Positions 1 through 8,913 of a stretch of DNA of 64,000 bases are shown here, one piece after another (within the stretch, counting starts at the first letter, position 1; every line of letters begins with the position of its first letter). Made by a program: the position numbers and the translations under genes. A model generated the notes under the pieces. It searched no databases. It was not told the DNA's origin and saw nothing but the letters and a program-made list of their open reading frames with translations. This stretch comes from Thermoleophilia bacterium (GTDB taxonomy: Bacteria > Actinomycetota > Thermoleophilia > Gaiellales > SKUG01), in the NCBI GenBank assembly GCA_025964555.1, contig JAOPYQ010000006.1:96519-160518 (forward strand), given 5' to 3'.

Positions 1-564
1 GGGGAGCAGCTGCAGGTCGCGGGTCTCGCGCTTGATGATGTCGAGTGCGCCGAGGTCGGTGGTGAACGGTTCCTCGGGCGTGATGTCCCAGCGCTCGGCG
101 GCGGCGGCGAGGTGGCCCGCCTGTCGCTCGAGCAGCTGTGCGAGCACGAGCAGCGAGACCTCGTCGGTGATCGGGTCGATCGCGTCGATGTGGAGCTCGA
201 TCGCGCGGATGAGCGCGGGCTTGAGCTGGCCGTAGACGATCTGCGCGTGCTCCGCGGGCGTGGTCGCGGAGGCGAGGCGGTCGAGCTGGGCCGCGAGCTC
301 CGGGCTCGGGGCGCCGGGCCAGTCCTCGTTCGCGCGCAGCTCGTAGATGCGGCGGCGCACCTTCACCTGCGCACGCGCATCGTCGTGGATGTGCTCGCCG
401 AGCACGTACTTGGCGTGGAACGCCGGCTCGACCGGCAGCCACCCGTTGCTCCAGTGGATGACCTCGCGAAGCACGTGGAAGTAGTTGCTGAAGCGCGTCG
501 CGTTGTCGTCGACCGGCAGGCCGAGCTTGAGCGGATTGGCGTCGTCGAACGGGATGATCGGCAT
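1..564 (-). CDS. Unknown helical protein, C-terminus outside window
   Basis: The frame is open from an ATG at 562-564 to the window edge, giving about 188 codons with no stop, so the gene is partial. The protein begins MPIIPFDDANPLKLGLPVDD and is predicted to be largely helical, with a segment IYELRANEDWPGAPSPELAA and a later Glu/His-rich helix (LLERQAGHLAAAAERW). A ferritin-like helical bundle is conceivable, but I do not recognise the family. TAGAAT (572-577) lies 7 nt upstream of the ATG and there is no Shine-Dalgarno sequence, so the mRNA is probably leaderless. Confidence 0.75.
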   Translation of the reverse strand, partial: MPIIPFDDANPLKLGLPVDDNATRFSNYFHVLREVIHWSNGWLPVEPAFHAKYVLGEHIHDDARAQVKVRRRIYELRANEDWPGAPSPELAAQLDRLASATTPAEHAQIVYGQLKPALIRAIELHIDAIDPITDEVSLLVLAQLLERQAGHLAAAAERWDITPEEPFTTDLGALDIIKRETRDLQLLP

Positions 565-877
565 GGGAGCGATTCTAGCGCCGAACGGCCGAGACAGACC
601 TCGGATTTCCCGCAGATGGCGCCGAGGCGCGCGGGGAGCCCGCCGCGTCATCGGTACGTACACCGCTCGACAACGATCGCGTGACGCGATCGGGATCGCC
701 CGGCCGCGTCATCGCTTCGTTGGCGAAATGGCTACGAAATCATGACGCGGTCTCGAAACGGGCTGCTTCAGGTTGGTCGCTGCGCGAGCGGGGGCGTGAA
801 ACGGGGCAGCGCAGGGGCTCGACATCCAGGTATGCGCGGCTGGGGACGCTGCGCGAGGGACCAGGGGACTTCACGAC
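565..877. other. Intergenic region between divergent genes
   Basis: This stretch of 313 bases has no convincing reading frame. It holds the leaderless -10 of the upstream minus-strand gene at 572-577 and, near its right end, the ECF-like promoter of lgt at 797-824. A second CGAAAC near 750 lacks a matching -10. The sequence is locally lower in GC around 715-745. Confidence 0.6.
797..824 (+). promoter_or_regulatory. ECF-type promoter upstream of lgt
   Basis: TGAAAC (797-802), 17 nt, then CGACA (820-824). It matches the pattern upstream of five other lineage-specific genes in this window. The predicted start of transcription is near 831, about 47 nt before the GTG. Confidence 0.5.
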
Positions 878-2065
878 GTGCCGGGACCGGTGACGACGAT
901 GCCGACGATGCTCAACGCAGGCGTGCCTGCGGTTGCGAGCGCGCCCGCTCCGTCGCTGCTTGACCAGCTGAACACGCTCGTCGACACACCCGACAATCTG
1001 GTTGCGCCGTCTGAATGGACGCTGCCCACCGAGCCGACGCCGATCGTGCCCCGATTCCCGATGTTCGCGCAGGACCGCCGCACCAATGCAGGTCCCGGCA
1101 CGGTCACCGGTGGCGGCGGTCTCGGGCCCGGCGCCGCGACCGCACCGAAACCCGGCGACGAGGTCGTCGTGCTCGACACGCCGGACGGGCCGGATGGCAC
1201 GGGCGTGCCGGCCGATCCGAACGCCGCACCGGCAGCGGCGGGCGCCGAGCACGTCGGCGGGGACGTGGGGCGTAATGACGGCTTCATCCCCGCACCGGGG
1301 TCGAGTCACCTCGAGATCGGTGGCCTGCAGTTCAACCTGTATGGCGGCCTCATCGCAGCAGGCGGCATCGCGGGTGGCGCGGTCGCGCTGCACGCGATGA
1401 AGACCGCAGGCGTGAAGACCGCCGGCATCGGCAAGGTGCTCGGCCCGGCGGTCGTCGCCGGCTTGGTGGGCGCGCGGCTGTACCACGTGGCCACGCAGTG
1501 GGACTACTACAAGGACCACAAGAACGAGATTCCCAAGATGTGGGAAGGCGGGATGGCGATCTACGGCGGGCTCATGGCCGGCACCGCCGTCGGCGCGATC
1601 CTCGCCCACAAGTACCACCTGCCGATCGCGCCGCTGCTCGACGCTGCCGCGATCGGGCTGCCGCTCGCGCAGGCCGTCGGACGCTGGGGCAACTACGCCA
1701 ACCAGGAGCTGTTCGGCAAGCCGACCGACAAGCCGTGGGGCCTGCAGGTCGATCCGGAATTCCGCCCGGACGAGTACAAGGACCGCAACAGCTTCCACCC
1801 GACGTTCCTCTACGAGTCCCTCTGGAACGTGGGGCTGGCGGTCGGCACGTTCGCGCTCAGCAAGACGTGGAAGGGTCGCCCGCCCGGCATGCTCTTCGCG
1901 ACGTACCTCGGCGGCTACGCCGTCGGGCGCTTCGTCATCGAGGGCATCCGCACGGACCAGTCCAAGGAGTTCGCCGGGCTGCGCACGAACCAGTGGACCT
2001 CGCTCGGCATGCTCGGCGCAGCCGGTGCCGGCGCCCTGCTGCTCGCCAGGCACGCGCGCGGCTGA
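878..2065 (+). CDS. lgt: Prolipoprotein diacylglyceryl transferase with N-terminal extension
   Basis: Lgt transfers diacylglycerol from phosphatidylglycerol to the lipobox cysteine of prelipoproteins at the cytoplasmic membrane. The Lgt core runs from about residue 146 to 395. It contains WEGGMAIYGG, the signature GRWGNYANQELFG (about 268-280, with the catalytic Arg, Asn and Glu), FHPTFLYES, and GRFVIEGIRTDQ (about 350) with the second conserved Arg. Family members are about 250-300 residues. This one carries about 140 extra residues rich in Pro, Ala and Gly with no predicted fold. The start is GTG after AGGGGA. An acidic lipoprotein at 33458-33718 is one likely substrate. An ECF-like promoter lies upstream. 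Confidence 0.9.
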   Translation: MPGPVTTMPTMLNAGVPAVASAPAPSLLDQLNTLVDTPDNLVAPSEWTLPTEPTPIVPRFPMFAQDRRTNAGPGTVTGGGGLGPGAATAPKPGDEVVVLDTPDGPDGTGVPADPNAAPAAAGAEHVGGDVGRNDGFIPAPGSSHLEIGGLQFNLYGGLIAAGGIAGGAVALHAMKTAGVKTAGIGKVLGPAVVAGLVGARLYHVATQWDYYKDHKNEIPKMWEGGMAIYGGLMAGTAVGAILAHKYHLPIAPLLDAAAIGLPLAQAVGRWGNYANQELFGKPTDKPWGLQVDPEFRPDEYKDRNSFHPTFLYESLWNVGLAVGTFALSKTWKGRPPGMLFATYLGGYAVGRFVIEGIRTDQSKEFAGLRTNQWTSLGMLGAAGAGALLLARHARG

Positions 2066-2086
2066 CACGTCGCTCCCCGCGTGTCA
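2063..2086. terminator. Bidirectional terminator hairpin containing both stop codons
   Basis: TGACACG (2063-2069) and CGTGTCA (2080-2086) form a perfect 7-bp stem with a 10-nt loop. The left arm begins with the lgt stop codon, and the right arm ends with the stop of the convergent methyltransferase gene. There is no T-tract. Confidence 0.5.
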
Positions 2087-2674
2087 CGCGGAGCTGACGA
2101 CCATGTATCGCTCGTCCTCGATCGCCCTGCCCCAGAGGTCGGGATCCGTGAGGTGCCTGATGACCGGATCGGGGTGCACTCGCCGGACCAGGTCGATTGT
2201 GGTCGTCGAATCGAGACCAGCGCCGGTGGACCACAGGCCCTCGATGAGCACCAGCACGCCATCGGTCGTGAGCAGGCGAACCCATCGCTCGATCGCCTCG
2301 TGGGGATCGGGCATGGCCCACAACACGTGGCGCACCACGACGACGTCGAACGCGCCGTCAGGCAACGGAGGCTCGGCCGCGTCACCGACCTCGAAGGCAA
2401 CCGCCAGCCCGGCGTCGGCCGCCTTGTTGCGTGCGGCCTCGACCATTGCTTCCGAGAAGTCGAGACCGACGACGTCATGCCCCTCGCCCGCCAGCAGCAC
2501 CGACAGGCTACCCGTGCCACAACCCAGATCGGCGATGCGTCGGTGCCCCGTGATCACCGAGGTGAGCAGCTGACGCCACGACTCACGGACCCCATCATCG
2601 AGCAGGCCGTGATCGGGCTCGAGGTCGAAGGTGGGCGCCTGACCGTCCCAGAATGCCGCGGCGTCATCGCTCAG
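2084..2674 (-). CDS. Class I SAM-dependent methyltransferase (CTG start)
   Basis: The product is a small-molecule methyltransferase of the Methyltransf_11/25 type. The SAM-binding motif I is DLGCGTGSLSVLLA, followed by GLDFSEAMV, and motif IV lies in DGAFDVVVVRHVLW. The first GTG or ATG in frame (2557) would cut away the family's N-terminal segment. Codons upstream continue in frame and encode AFWDGQAPTFDLEPDHG, which is typical of this family. The only start candidate there is CTG at 2674-2672, preceded by a perfect GGAGG (2685-2689) about 10 nt away. It follows the ATP-grasp stop by about 20 nt and is probably co-transcribed with guaA. The substrate is unknown. Confidence 0.75.
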   Translation of the reverse strand: MSDDAAAFWDGQAPTFDLEPDHGLLDDGVRESWRQLLTSVITGHRRIADLGCGTGSLSVLLAGEGHDVVGLDFSEAMVEAARNKAADAGLAVAFEVGDAAEPPLPDGAFDVVVVRHVLWAMPDPHEAIERWVRLLTTDGVLVLIEGLWSTGAGLDSTTTIDLVRRVHPDPVIRHLTDPDLWGRAIEDERYMVVSSA

Positions 2675-2695
2675 AGCGAGATCACCTCCGGTACG

Positions 2696-4129
2696 TCATG
2701 AACGCTCGACCGACACGCAGGGCAGCAGCCCGCCGCCGGCTGACACGTTGATCACGGGCTCGGTGGAGATGCGCGTGATCATGCCGGCGTAGCGACCGCC
2801 GATCGCGAACGGGTTGATGTTGAAGTGGCGCTCGCGCACGACCAGGCGGCCGTCCTCGATCGCCGGGAAGCGACCGCTCGGCACCTCGAGGTAGCGCTGC
2901 ACGATCCACTCGCCCGTACCGGAATGCGCGAAGACGATGGCGTCCCACTGGTGCTGCGGCGTATCGAAGCCGAGGTGCACGTTGTGACCACCGTAATCGG
3001 AGGCCGGCTTGAGCACGAGGGTCTCGCGGTTGGCGCTCACGAACGCCGGCAGGTCGCCCGCGCTGCCATCCGGCAGCGACGAGCCGCCTGTGGCGAGGAT
3101 GCGGGTCCACGGAATGCACTCGCGCACGACGCGCCGCTCCTCGTCGTCGGCGAGCAGGTGCGCGAACTCGGGCGCGCCGAGCAGTGCGAGCAGCTTCTTG
3201 TTGTTCGCGACGCGCGCGGGAAACGGATTGAACATCGCGACCGCGCCTTCGCGGACCGCGGCGATGAGCGCCGACGCGCCCGGGCTCGCATGCGGATCGA
3301 GCACGTCCTCGACCAGGGCGCGGCGATACACGACATCCACCGGGATGCCGTGCGCGCACAGGCGGCCGTCGATGCGGGTGAGGTCGTCGAGGCTCGCCCA
3401 TGCTGCATCGAAGCCCGCGCCCTCGAGCGCACGGCAGATGATCCTGAACTCGGGCACGCTGGGACTGTCAGCCGTGTCGACGAGCACGACGCGAGGTCGA
3501 TCGCACTCGGTCTCGATGCCGAGCGCGCGGCCGGGACCCTCGGGGCCGGTCGTCCACTCGCGCCAGCGAGCCTCGACGTCGCGCACCGTGTCGATGAGGT
3601 GCCCGGTGATGCGGTGGTAGGTGACTTCCATCCCGCTGGCGGGGTCGTGCAGCGAGTCGAAGTGCTCGTACAGCCCGTCGAACATGACGTCCGTGTAGCC
3701 GATGCCGGCGGGACTCTCCGCATTGAACTCGAGGAACTGCACGTCGCCGTTCGGCATCAGGAACGCATCGAGGCGGCAGAGCTGGAGCGGATCGTCGAGC
3801 GTCGGCTCGATGCGGATCAGCTCCGCCTCGGCGGGCGGCAGGTCGAGCGCGCGACGCAATGCGAGGTCGGTTCGATAGGCGCTGCAGAAGCGGTCGAGCA
3901 CGCGCGTGAGCACCTCGACGACATGGCGCACGCGCGCGGTGGTCGGCGCGTCGAGGCAGTGCGGCGCCATGACGAACGGGATCGGGTGCCCGGCGAACAC
4001 GACGTCGTGGTCGACCATCCAGGCGCGAATGCGATCGGCGAGCTCGCTCAGCCCGGCGCCGCTGAGATCCTCGAGGTTGCCGAAGTGGCGCTGCGCGAAC
4101 TGGTCGAGCAGCTCGTCGTCGGACGTCAC
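2696..4129 (-). CDS. Circularly permuted ATP-grasp family protein
   Basis: The sequence resembles circularly permuted ATP-grasp ligases, the group related to glutathionylspermidine synthase. Visible segments are [20 protein letters not shown] (acid residues that may bind metal), [35 protein letters not shown] (an ATP-binding Lys and Gly-rich loop) and [13 protein letters not shown] near the C-terminus. A carboxylate-amine ligase role is inferred, with substrate unknown. I prefer the GTG at 4129, which overlaps the guaA stop as GTGA; another in-frame GTG is at 4135. The overlap implies translational coupling to guaA. Confidence 0.75.
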   Translation of the reverse strand: MTSDDELLDQFAQRHFGNLEDLSGAGLSELADRIRAWMVDHDVVFAGHPIPFVMAPHCLDAPTTARVRHVVEVLTRVLDRFCSAYRTDLALRRALDLPPAEAELIRIEPTLDDPLQLCRLDAFLMPNGDVQFLEFNAESPAGIGYTDVMFDGLYEHFDSLHDPASGMEVTYHRITGHLIDTVRDVEARWREWTTGPEGPGRALGIETECDRPRVVLVDTADSPSVPEFRIICRALEGAGFDAAWASLDDLTRIDGRLCAHGIPVDVVYRRALVEDVLDPHASPGASALIAAVREGAVAMFNPFPARVANNKKLLALLGAPEFAHLLADDEERRVVRECIPWTRILATGGSSLPDGSAGDLPAFVSANRETLVLKPASDYGGHNVHLGFDTPQHQWDAIVFAHSGTGEWIVQRYLEVPSGRFPAIEDGRLVVRERHFNINPFAIGGRYAGMITRISTEPVINVSAGGGLLPCVSVERS

Positions 4130-5739
4130 TCCCACTCGATCGTCCCGGGCGGCTTGGAGGTGATGTCCACCAGCACGCGGTTCACGCCTGCGACCTCGCC
4201 GACGATGCGCGTGGAGATCTTCTGCAGCACCTCGTCCGGGATGCGCGCCCAGTCGGCCGTCATCGCATCGTCGCTCGTGACGGCACGGATGACGATCGGG
4301 TGCGCGTACGTGCGGGCGTCACCCTGCACGCCGACCGAGCGCACCTCGGCGAGCAGCACGGTGAAGTACTGCCAGATCGCCTGGTCCAGGCCGGCAGCCG
4401 CAACTTCCGCACGCAGGATCGCGTCGGCAGCGCGCACGATCGCGACGCGCTCGCGATCGACCGCGCCGATGATGCGGATGCCCAGTCCCGGGCCGGGGAA
4501 CGGCTGGCGCCAGACCATCGCGTGCGGCAGGCCGAGCGCTTCGCCGACACGGCGCGCCTCGTCCTTGAACAGCAGGCGCAGCGGCTCGACGAGCTCCAGC
4601 TCCATGTCGTCGGGCAGTCCGCCAACGTTGTGGTGGCTCTTGATGTTCGACGCCACGCCGGCCTCGCCGCCACTCTCGATGACGTCCGAGTAGAGCGTGC
4701 CCTGCACCAGGTACTGCACCGGCTCGCCGCCGTCGGTGGCGATGCGCGCCGCCTCGGCCTCGAACGTGCGGATGAACGTCTCGCCGATGATGCTGCGCTT
4801 CTCCTCGGGATCGTCGACCCCGGCGAGCAGGCCGAGGAAGCGGTCGGAGGCATCGACGTGCACGAGCGGCACGTGGAAGCGGTTGTCCATCGTGGCGACG
4901 ACCTGCTCGGCCTCGCCTTCGCGCAGCAGGCCGTGGTCGACGAACACGCATGTCAGTCGCTCGCCGACGGCGCGGTGCACGAGCATCGCCGCGACCGAGG
5001 AGTCCACGCCGCCTGACAGCGCGCACAGCACGCGACCGGTGTCGCCGACCTGTGCGCGGATGCGCGCGACGGCCTCCTCGATGACGTGCTCGGGGTCCCA
5101 GCCGTCGGGGGCGTCGGCTATCTCGCGCACGAAGCGCTCGAGCACCGCCTGCCCGCTCGGCGTGTGGACAACCTCGGGATGGAACTGCAGGCCGTAGAGC
5201 TTGCGTTCACGATCCTCGAACGCCGCGATCGGCGTCTGGTCGGTCGTCGCGGTCACGACAGCGCCCGTCGGTGCGACCGTCACTGCATCGCGATGGCTCA
5301 TCCACACCGTCTCGACGTCGTCGAGACCGTTGAGCAGCTCGCCACCGTCTCCCCCGCGGGTGAGCTGCGTGCCGCCGTACTCGGCGTTGCCGGTCTTGGC
5401 GACCTCGCCGCCCAGGTCACGCGCCATGAGCTGCATGCCGTAACAGATGCCGAGCGTGGGGATCCCGAGCTCGAACAGCGCCGGATCGACCGTCGGCGCG
5501 CCCGGCTCGTACACGCTCGCCGGGCCACCCGAGAGGATGATCGCGCTCGGCGCGAGCCGGCGGAGCTCGTCAGCCGAGATGTCACCGCGGACGACCTCCG
5601 AGAACGTGCCCATGTCGCGGACGCGTCGCGCGATGAGCCGCGCGTACTGACCACCCAGGTCGAGCACCACCACGGGGTTGTCGCGCAGTCCCGTCGCGGG
5701 TGTCTCTGGCATGTCAGGCGCCGTGGTCGTCCCCGTCAT
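4126..5739 (-). CDS. guaA: GMP synthase (glutamine-hydrolysing)
   Basis: GuaA converts XMP, glutamine and ATP to GMP. The N-terminal class I amidotransferase domain has its nucleophile Cys99 in GICYGMQL and the His187/Glu189 pair in GLQFHPEV. The ATP-pyrophosphatase domain has the P-loop SGGVDSS at 242-248. The dimerisation domain ends in the family hallmark KPPGTIEWE. The 537-residue length is normal. It lies 3 nt downstream of guaB3 and overlaps the ATP-grasp gene, so the order is guaB3-guaA-ATP-grasp-methyltransferase. Confidence 0.97.
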   Translation of the reverse strand: MTGTTTAPDMPETPATGLRDNPVVVLDLGGQYARLIARRVRDMGTFSEVVRGDISADELRRLAPSAIILSGGPASVYEPGAPTVDPALFELGIPTLGICYGMQLMARDLGGEVAKTGNAEYGGTQLTRGGDGGELLNGLDDVETVWMSHRDAVTVAPTGAVVTATTDQTPIAAFEDRERKLYGLQFHPEVVHTPSGQAVLERFVREIADAPDGWDPEHVIEEAVARIRAQVGDTGRVLCALSGGVDSSVAAMLVHRAVGERLTCVFVDHGLLREGEAEQVVATMDNRFHVPLVHVDASDRFLGLLAGVDDPEEKRSIIGETFIRTFEAEAARIATDGGEPVQYLVQGTLYSDVIESGGEAGVASNIKSHHNVGGLPDDMELELVEPLRLLFKDEARRVGEALGLPHAMVWRQPFPGPGLGIRIIGAVDRERVAIVRAADAILRAEVAAAGLDQAIWQYFTVLLAEVRSVGVQGDARTYAHPIVIRAVTSDDAMTADWARIPDEVLQKISTRIVGEVAGVNRVLVDITSKPPGTIEWE

Positions 5740-5742
5740 TCG

Positions 5743-6900
5743 CTACCCCATTCCTACGCGCTGTGCGCGCTGGTGGTGCTTGCCCTCGGTCTGGATGGCC
5801 GGGGCGAGCACGATCTCCGCCTTCTGGAACTCGCTGATCGTCTGGTAGCCACACGTCGCCATGGACGTGCGCAGCGCGCCCATGAGGTTGAACGTGCCGT
5901 CGTTCTCGTGCGCCGGGCCGAGCACGATCTCTTCGAGCGTGCCGGCCATGTCGACCTGCACGCGTGCCCCGCGCGGCAGCGACGGGTGGAACGTGGCCAT
6001 GCCCCAGTGGAAGCCCTTGCCCGGCGCCTCGTGCGCGCGTGCGAGCGGTGAACCGATCATCACTGCATCCGCGCCGCACGCGATCGCCTTCGCGATGTCG
6101 CCACCCGTGCGCATCCCGCCATCGGCGATCACGGCGACTCGCTCGCCGGTCTCGAGCAGGTGCTGTGCGCGTGCACCCGCGACGTCGGAGATCGCGGTTG
6201 CCTGCGGCACGCCGACGCCGAGCACGCCGCGCGTCGTGCACGCGGCTCCGGGACCGACACCCACCAGCACCGCGGCAGCGCCCGTTCGCATGAGGTGGAG
6301 CGCCGACTGGTACGAGGCGCAGCCACCGACGATCACGGGAACGTCGATCGTCGGGATGAAGGACTTGAGGTCGAGCGTGGTGCCGTGCGTGGAGACGTGC
6401 TCGGCGCTCACCACGGTGCCCTGGATGACGAGGACGTCGAGGCCGGCGGCGAGCACCGCGTCGGCGTACTGCTCCACCCGCTGCGGCGTGAGCGACGCGG
6501 CGGTGACGATGCCCGCGGCCTTCATCTCCTTGATGCGCGCGACCATGAGCTCGGGATCGATCGGCGCGGAGTACAGCTCCTGCATGCGCGCGGTGGCCTC
6601 ACCGGTGGGGAGGCCGGCGATCTCGGCGCAGCGATCCTCGGCGTCCTCGTACCGGCTGAACAACCCTTCGAGGTTGAGCACGGCCAGTCCGCCGAGCTTG
6701 CCGAGCGCGATCGCCGTGCGCGGCGACACGACGCCGTCCATCGCACTGGCGAGGAGGGGCAGCTCGAGCGCGATGTCGCCGAGGCGCCACGTCAGGTCGA
6801 CGTCCTCGGGATCGCGGGTCCGACGTCCTGGCACGATCGCCACGTCATCGAATCCGTAGGCCTGTCGTGCCTTCTTGCCTCGACCGATCTCGACGTCCAC
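5743..6900 (-). CDS. guaB3: GuaB3-type IMP dehydrogenase family protein
   Basis: This is a TIM-barrel protein of the IMPDH/GMPR superfamily, of the actinobacterial GuaB3 class (about 380 residues, no CBS domains). The catalytic-type Cys221 sits in GAACTTRG after the phosphate-binding GVGPG, and the second loop is VIADGGMRTGGDIAKA. The start is GTG at 6900 with GGAGG at 6906-6910. An upstream in-frame GTG (6933) lacks a ribosome site. The mature sequence begins with an EIGRGKKAR-like head typical of the group. Whether GuaB3 has true IMPDH activity is unclear from sequence. Confidence 0.9.
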   Translation of the reverse strand: MDVEIGRGKKARQAYGFDDVAIVPGRRTRDPEDVDLTWRLGDIALELPLLASAMDGVVSPRTAIALGKLGGLAVLNLEGLFSRYEDAEDRCAEIAGLPTGEATARMQELYSAPIDPELMVARIKEMKAAGIVTAASLTPQRVEQYADAVLAAGLDVLVIQGTVVSAEHVSTHGTTLDLKSFIPTIDVPVIVGGCASYQSALHLMRTGAAAVLVGVGPGAACTTRGVLGVGVPQATAISDVAGARAQHLLETGERVAVIADGGMRTGGDIAKAIACGADAVMIGSPLARAHEAPGKGFHWGMATFHPSLPRGARVQVDMAGTLEEIVLGPAHENDGTFNLMGALRTSMATCGYQTISEFQKAEIVLAPAIQTEGKHHQRAQRVGMG

Positions 6901-6999
6901 GCATGCCTCCGGTGCTGCTTGGGACGATCGCACCTGCGGTCCTGCGGAGGGAATCCGGCTGCCGAAAGGGATCGCGTGGCCGCTCGTCCTTTCACCGGG

Positions 7000-7005
7000 A
7001 CACTA
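7000..7005 (-). promoter_or_regulatory. Predicted -10 element of the guaB3-guaA operon
   Basis: The minus strand reads TAGTGT here, about 100 nt upstream of the guaB3 GTG. This leaves a leader of about 95 nt, in which I see no known riboswitch. Confidence 0.35.
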
Positions 7006-7083
7006 TCGCGCCGGGACGACGGCATGCGCGTCGGCCGCGCGGTGGGGTCGATCCGAGGGGGCCCATCGGCTATCGTGTGCGCA

Positions 7084-7422
7084 ATGAGCCCGCTGGTGAC
7101 AACGATCGACGACGGTCCCAACCCGACCGCTTCGACGCGCGCCGACGCGGCGATGTCGATCATCATCTTCAACGAGAAGAGCGGCCCCGCGCAGGTGGCC
7201 GACATCATCGGCAACAAGCACTCGTTCATCCAGACCGAGATCTGGGAGACGGTCGACGAGCAGGACCGACCGGCATGGCTGCTCACGATCATCTGTGAGA
7301 CCGCCACGCCGGAGCAGCTGCTCGAGCTCGTCGGATCGCGCCTGCCGGACTACATCCAGGCGCGTCGATTTCCGCCGTCACGCCTCGAGCACGTGCGCCG
7401 CACCGGCACCCGCATCAGCTGA
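7084..7422 (+). CDS. Conserved small protein of unknown function (112 aa)
   Basis: The start is ATG at 7084 with TATCGT (7071-7076) 7 nt upstream and no ribosome-binding site, so the mRNA is probably leaderless. The protein has a short polar N-terminus, then a compact mixed alpha/beta region (SIIIFNEKSGPAQVADIIGN, PAWLLTIICETATPEQLLEL). It has no signal peptide and no membrane helix. I do not recognise the family. Confidence 0.7.
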   Translation: MSPLVTTIDDGPNPTASTRADAAMSIIIFNEKSGPAQVADIIGNKHSFIQTEIWETVDEQDRPAWLLTIICETATPEQLLELVGSRLPDYIQARRFPPSRLEHVRRTGTRIS

Positions 7423-7425
7423 CAC

Positions 7426-7445
7426 CCCGCCCGGACCCGGGCGGG
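7426..7445. terminator. Terminator hairpin between convergent genes
   Basis: CCCGCCCG (7426-7433) and CGGGCGGG (7438-7445) form a perfect 8-bp GC stem with a 4-nt loop. It sits between the 112-residue gene and the convergent 281-residue gene. Confidence 0.6.
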
Positions 7446-7454
7446 ACGATGCGA

Positions 7455-8300
7455 TCAGCGCTCCGCGAGCAGCTGCGCGACCACGTCGATCGCGAACGCC
7501 ACGGCCGCCGGCCCGAGCAGCGTGAGCAGCAGCAGCTGCAGGCGGGTCATGCCGACCTCGTCGAGCAGTGCGTCGAGGCGATCGGCGATCGAGCCGAGGC
7601 GCCGTCGCACGCGCGCGAGCACTCCTGATGGCACGGGCACCCACGAAGACGGCAGCCCGACCTGTGGATCCTCGACGAGCGCGCCCTGGCCACCCTCGCC
7701 GCCGCCATGGTGGTGACCATCGCCGTTCGAATCGAGCGGATCGATGATCATGCCCGTCGCGGGATCGAGCGAGAGGATCGGGCCGATCGGTGGTGGCGGC
7801 GGCTGGCGCAGCAGCAGCGACGGATCGGTGAGCGGCAGCTCCGCGGTCGGCTCTGCGGGCAGTGGCAGCGGGGCGGTCGCGCCCGGGTCGCTGCGATCGG
7901 TGGCGAGCGCACCGAGGCGGCTCGAGATCGAGGCGAGCAGGTTCGAGAGCGAGTTCGTCAGCTGCTGCAGCACCGATTCACCACGCGGGGGCGGCGTCGC
8001 GCTGCCGAGCATGCCGGCGAGCGCAGCGAGCGCCGGATCGGGCAGGACGGCCGGGCGCGCGCCCGTCGCGGCGGCGCCACCACCGACGACCGGCGGGTGG
8101 TTGCAGTCGGTGGTGCCAGGTCGCGGCGGTCCGAATCGATCGGCGCCACCGTGCGGGTGCGTCGCGGGCCGGCGCGCTGGATCCTTGTCCGCGGGGCAGT
8201 CGAGCGCCGGGATGTGACAGGCGGCCGTGGCCGCAGCGAGGCGCGCCGCCGACGTCAGTGACGTGGCGCAGCCAACTCCGTTCGAACCTGGCATCGACAT
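7455..8300 (-). CDS. Proline-rich protein with C-terminal membrane anchor
   Basis: The start is ATG at 8300 after GGGAGGGAA. The N-terminal ~35 residues contain an Ala-rich helix and several Cys. They are followed by a long disordered stretch of Pro, Gly and Ala (RQPPPPPIGP, a Gly/His cluster) and an amphipathic helix. A single strongly hydrophobic segment near the C-terminus (LLLLTLLGPAAVAFAIDVVA) ends in AER. The architecture is that of a tail-anchored protein with its disordered part in the cytoplasm. No family is recognised. Confidence 0.6.
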   Translation of the reverse strand: MSMPGSNGVGCATSLTSAARLAAATAACHIPALDCPADKDPARRPATHPHGGADRFGPPRPGTTDCNHPPVVGGGAAATGARPAVLPDPALAALAGMLGSATPPPRGESVLQQLTNSLSNLLASISSRLGALATDRSDPGATAPLPLPAEPTAELPLTDPSLLLRQPPPPPIGPILSLDPATGMIIDPLDSNGDGHHHGGGEGGQGALVEDPQVGLPSSWVPVPSGVLARVRRRLGSIADRLDALLDEVGMTRLQLLLLTLLGPAAVAFAIDVVAQLLAER

Positions 8301-8412
8301 CCGGTTCCCTCCCCGTCGCACGCATGGCCGTTCGCCGCGCGCGCGTCCTCACAGCCAGTGGACCGCGAGATCGGCCACTCGGCAAGGGGGAACCGCACCC
8401 CGGTTCGGGCCG

Positions 8413-8706
8413 TCAGGTGGCCGTCGCCTGCTCGGCGGGCAGGTCGCCGCGCTCGCGGGCGATGGGGATGTGCAGGTAGAAGATCGCGTCGGCGAGCTCG
8501 GCCGCGGCTTCCTCGGCGAGCTGCTCGGTCGACTTCCAGTACGTCGAATCCCCGTACTCGTGTACGCCGACCGTGTCGAAGGCTCGCTCGAAGCCGAGTT
8601 CGACGAGTTCGGCGATGCGGCCACGCAGCACCTCGACGAGCCGTTCGGCGGCCTCGTTGGCATGGCGGCGGTACAGCTCACGCTGCTGGTCGAGCGAAAT
8701 GCGCAT
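8413..8706 (-). CDS. Small helical protein of unknown function (97 aa)
   Basis: The protein starts MRISLDQQRELYRRHANEAA at the ATG at 8706, with a weak GAGGA upstream. It is all-helical and acidic, with a conserved-looking YWKSTEQLAEEAAAELADAI. The spacing of acidic residues in that helix (EExxxELxDA) recalls the all-alpha MazG/dUTPase-like nucleotide pyrophosphohydrolases, but the resemblance is weak and the function is open. Confidence 0.6.
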   Translation of the reverse strand: MRISLDQQRELYRRHANEAAERLVEVLRGRIAELVELGFERAFDTVGVHEYGDSTYWKSTEQLAEEAAAELADAIFYLHIPIARERGDLPAEQATAT

Positions 8707-8913
8707 CGGGGTCCGGATCCTCTGGAAATGCTGCGCAGGCGACGGTACCAGCAGCGTCGGAAGCCGCTCGGTCGGAGTTCCTGAGTGCCCCCGAACTGGC
8801 CCTCGTCGCGTACATCGTGCGTTTTCCGGCGTAGTGGCGTCGATTTCGGGTCTTCTCGATACGGCCGACCGGTGGTACAACCGACTCAGGACACCTTCCA
8901 CCAGGGGACCACC

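Noticed and set aside
740..2068. A 442-codon frame antisense to lgt
   Set aside because: GC-rich DNA leaves long open frames on the opposite strand. The Lgt signature motifs lie on the plus strand.
8391..8420. GGAACCG-N15-CGTCAGG, similar to the ECF sigma-locus promoter
   Set aside because: It is on the plus strand, with no plus-strand gene closely downstream; only the -35 part matches well.
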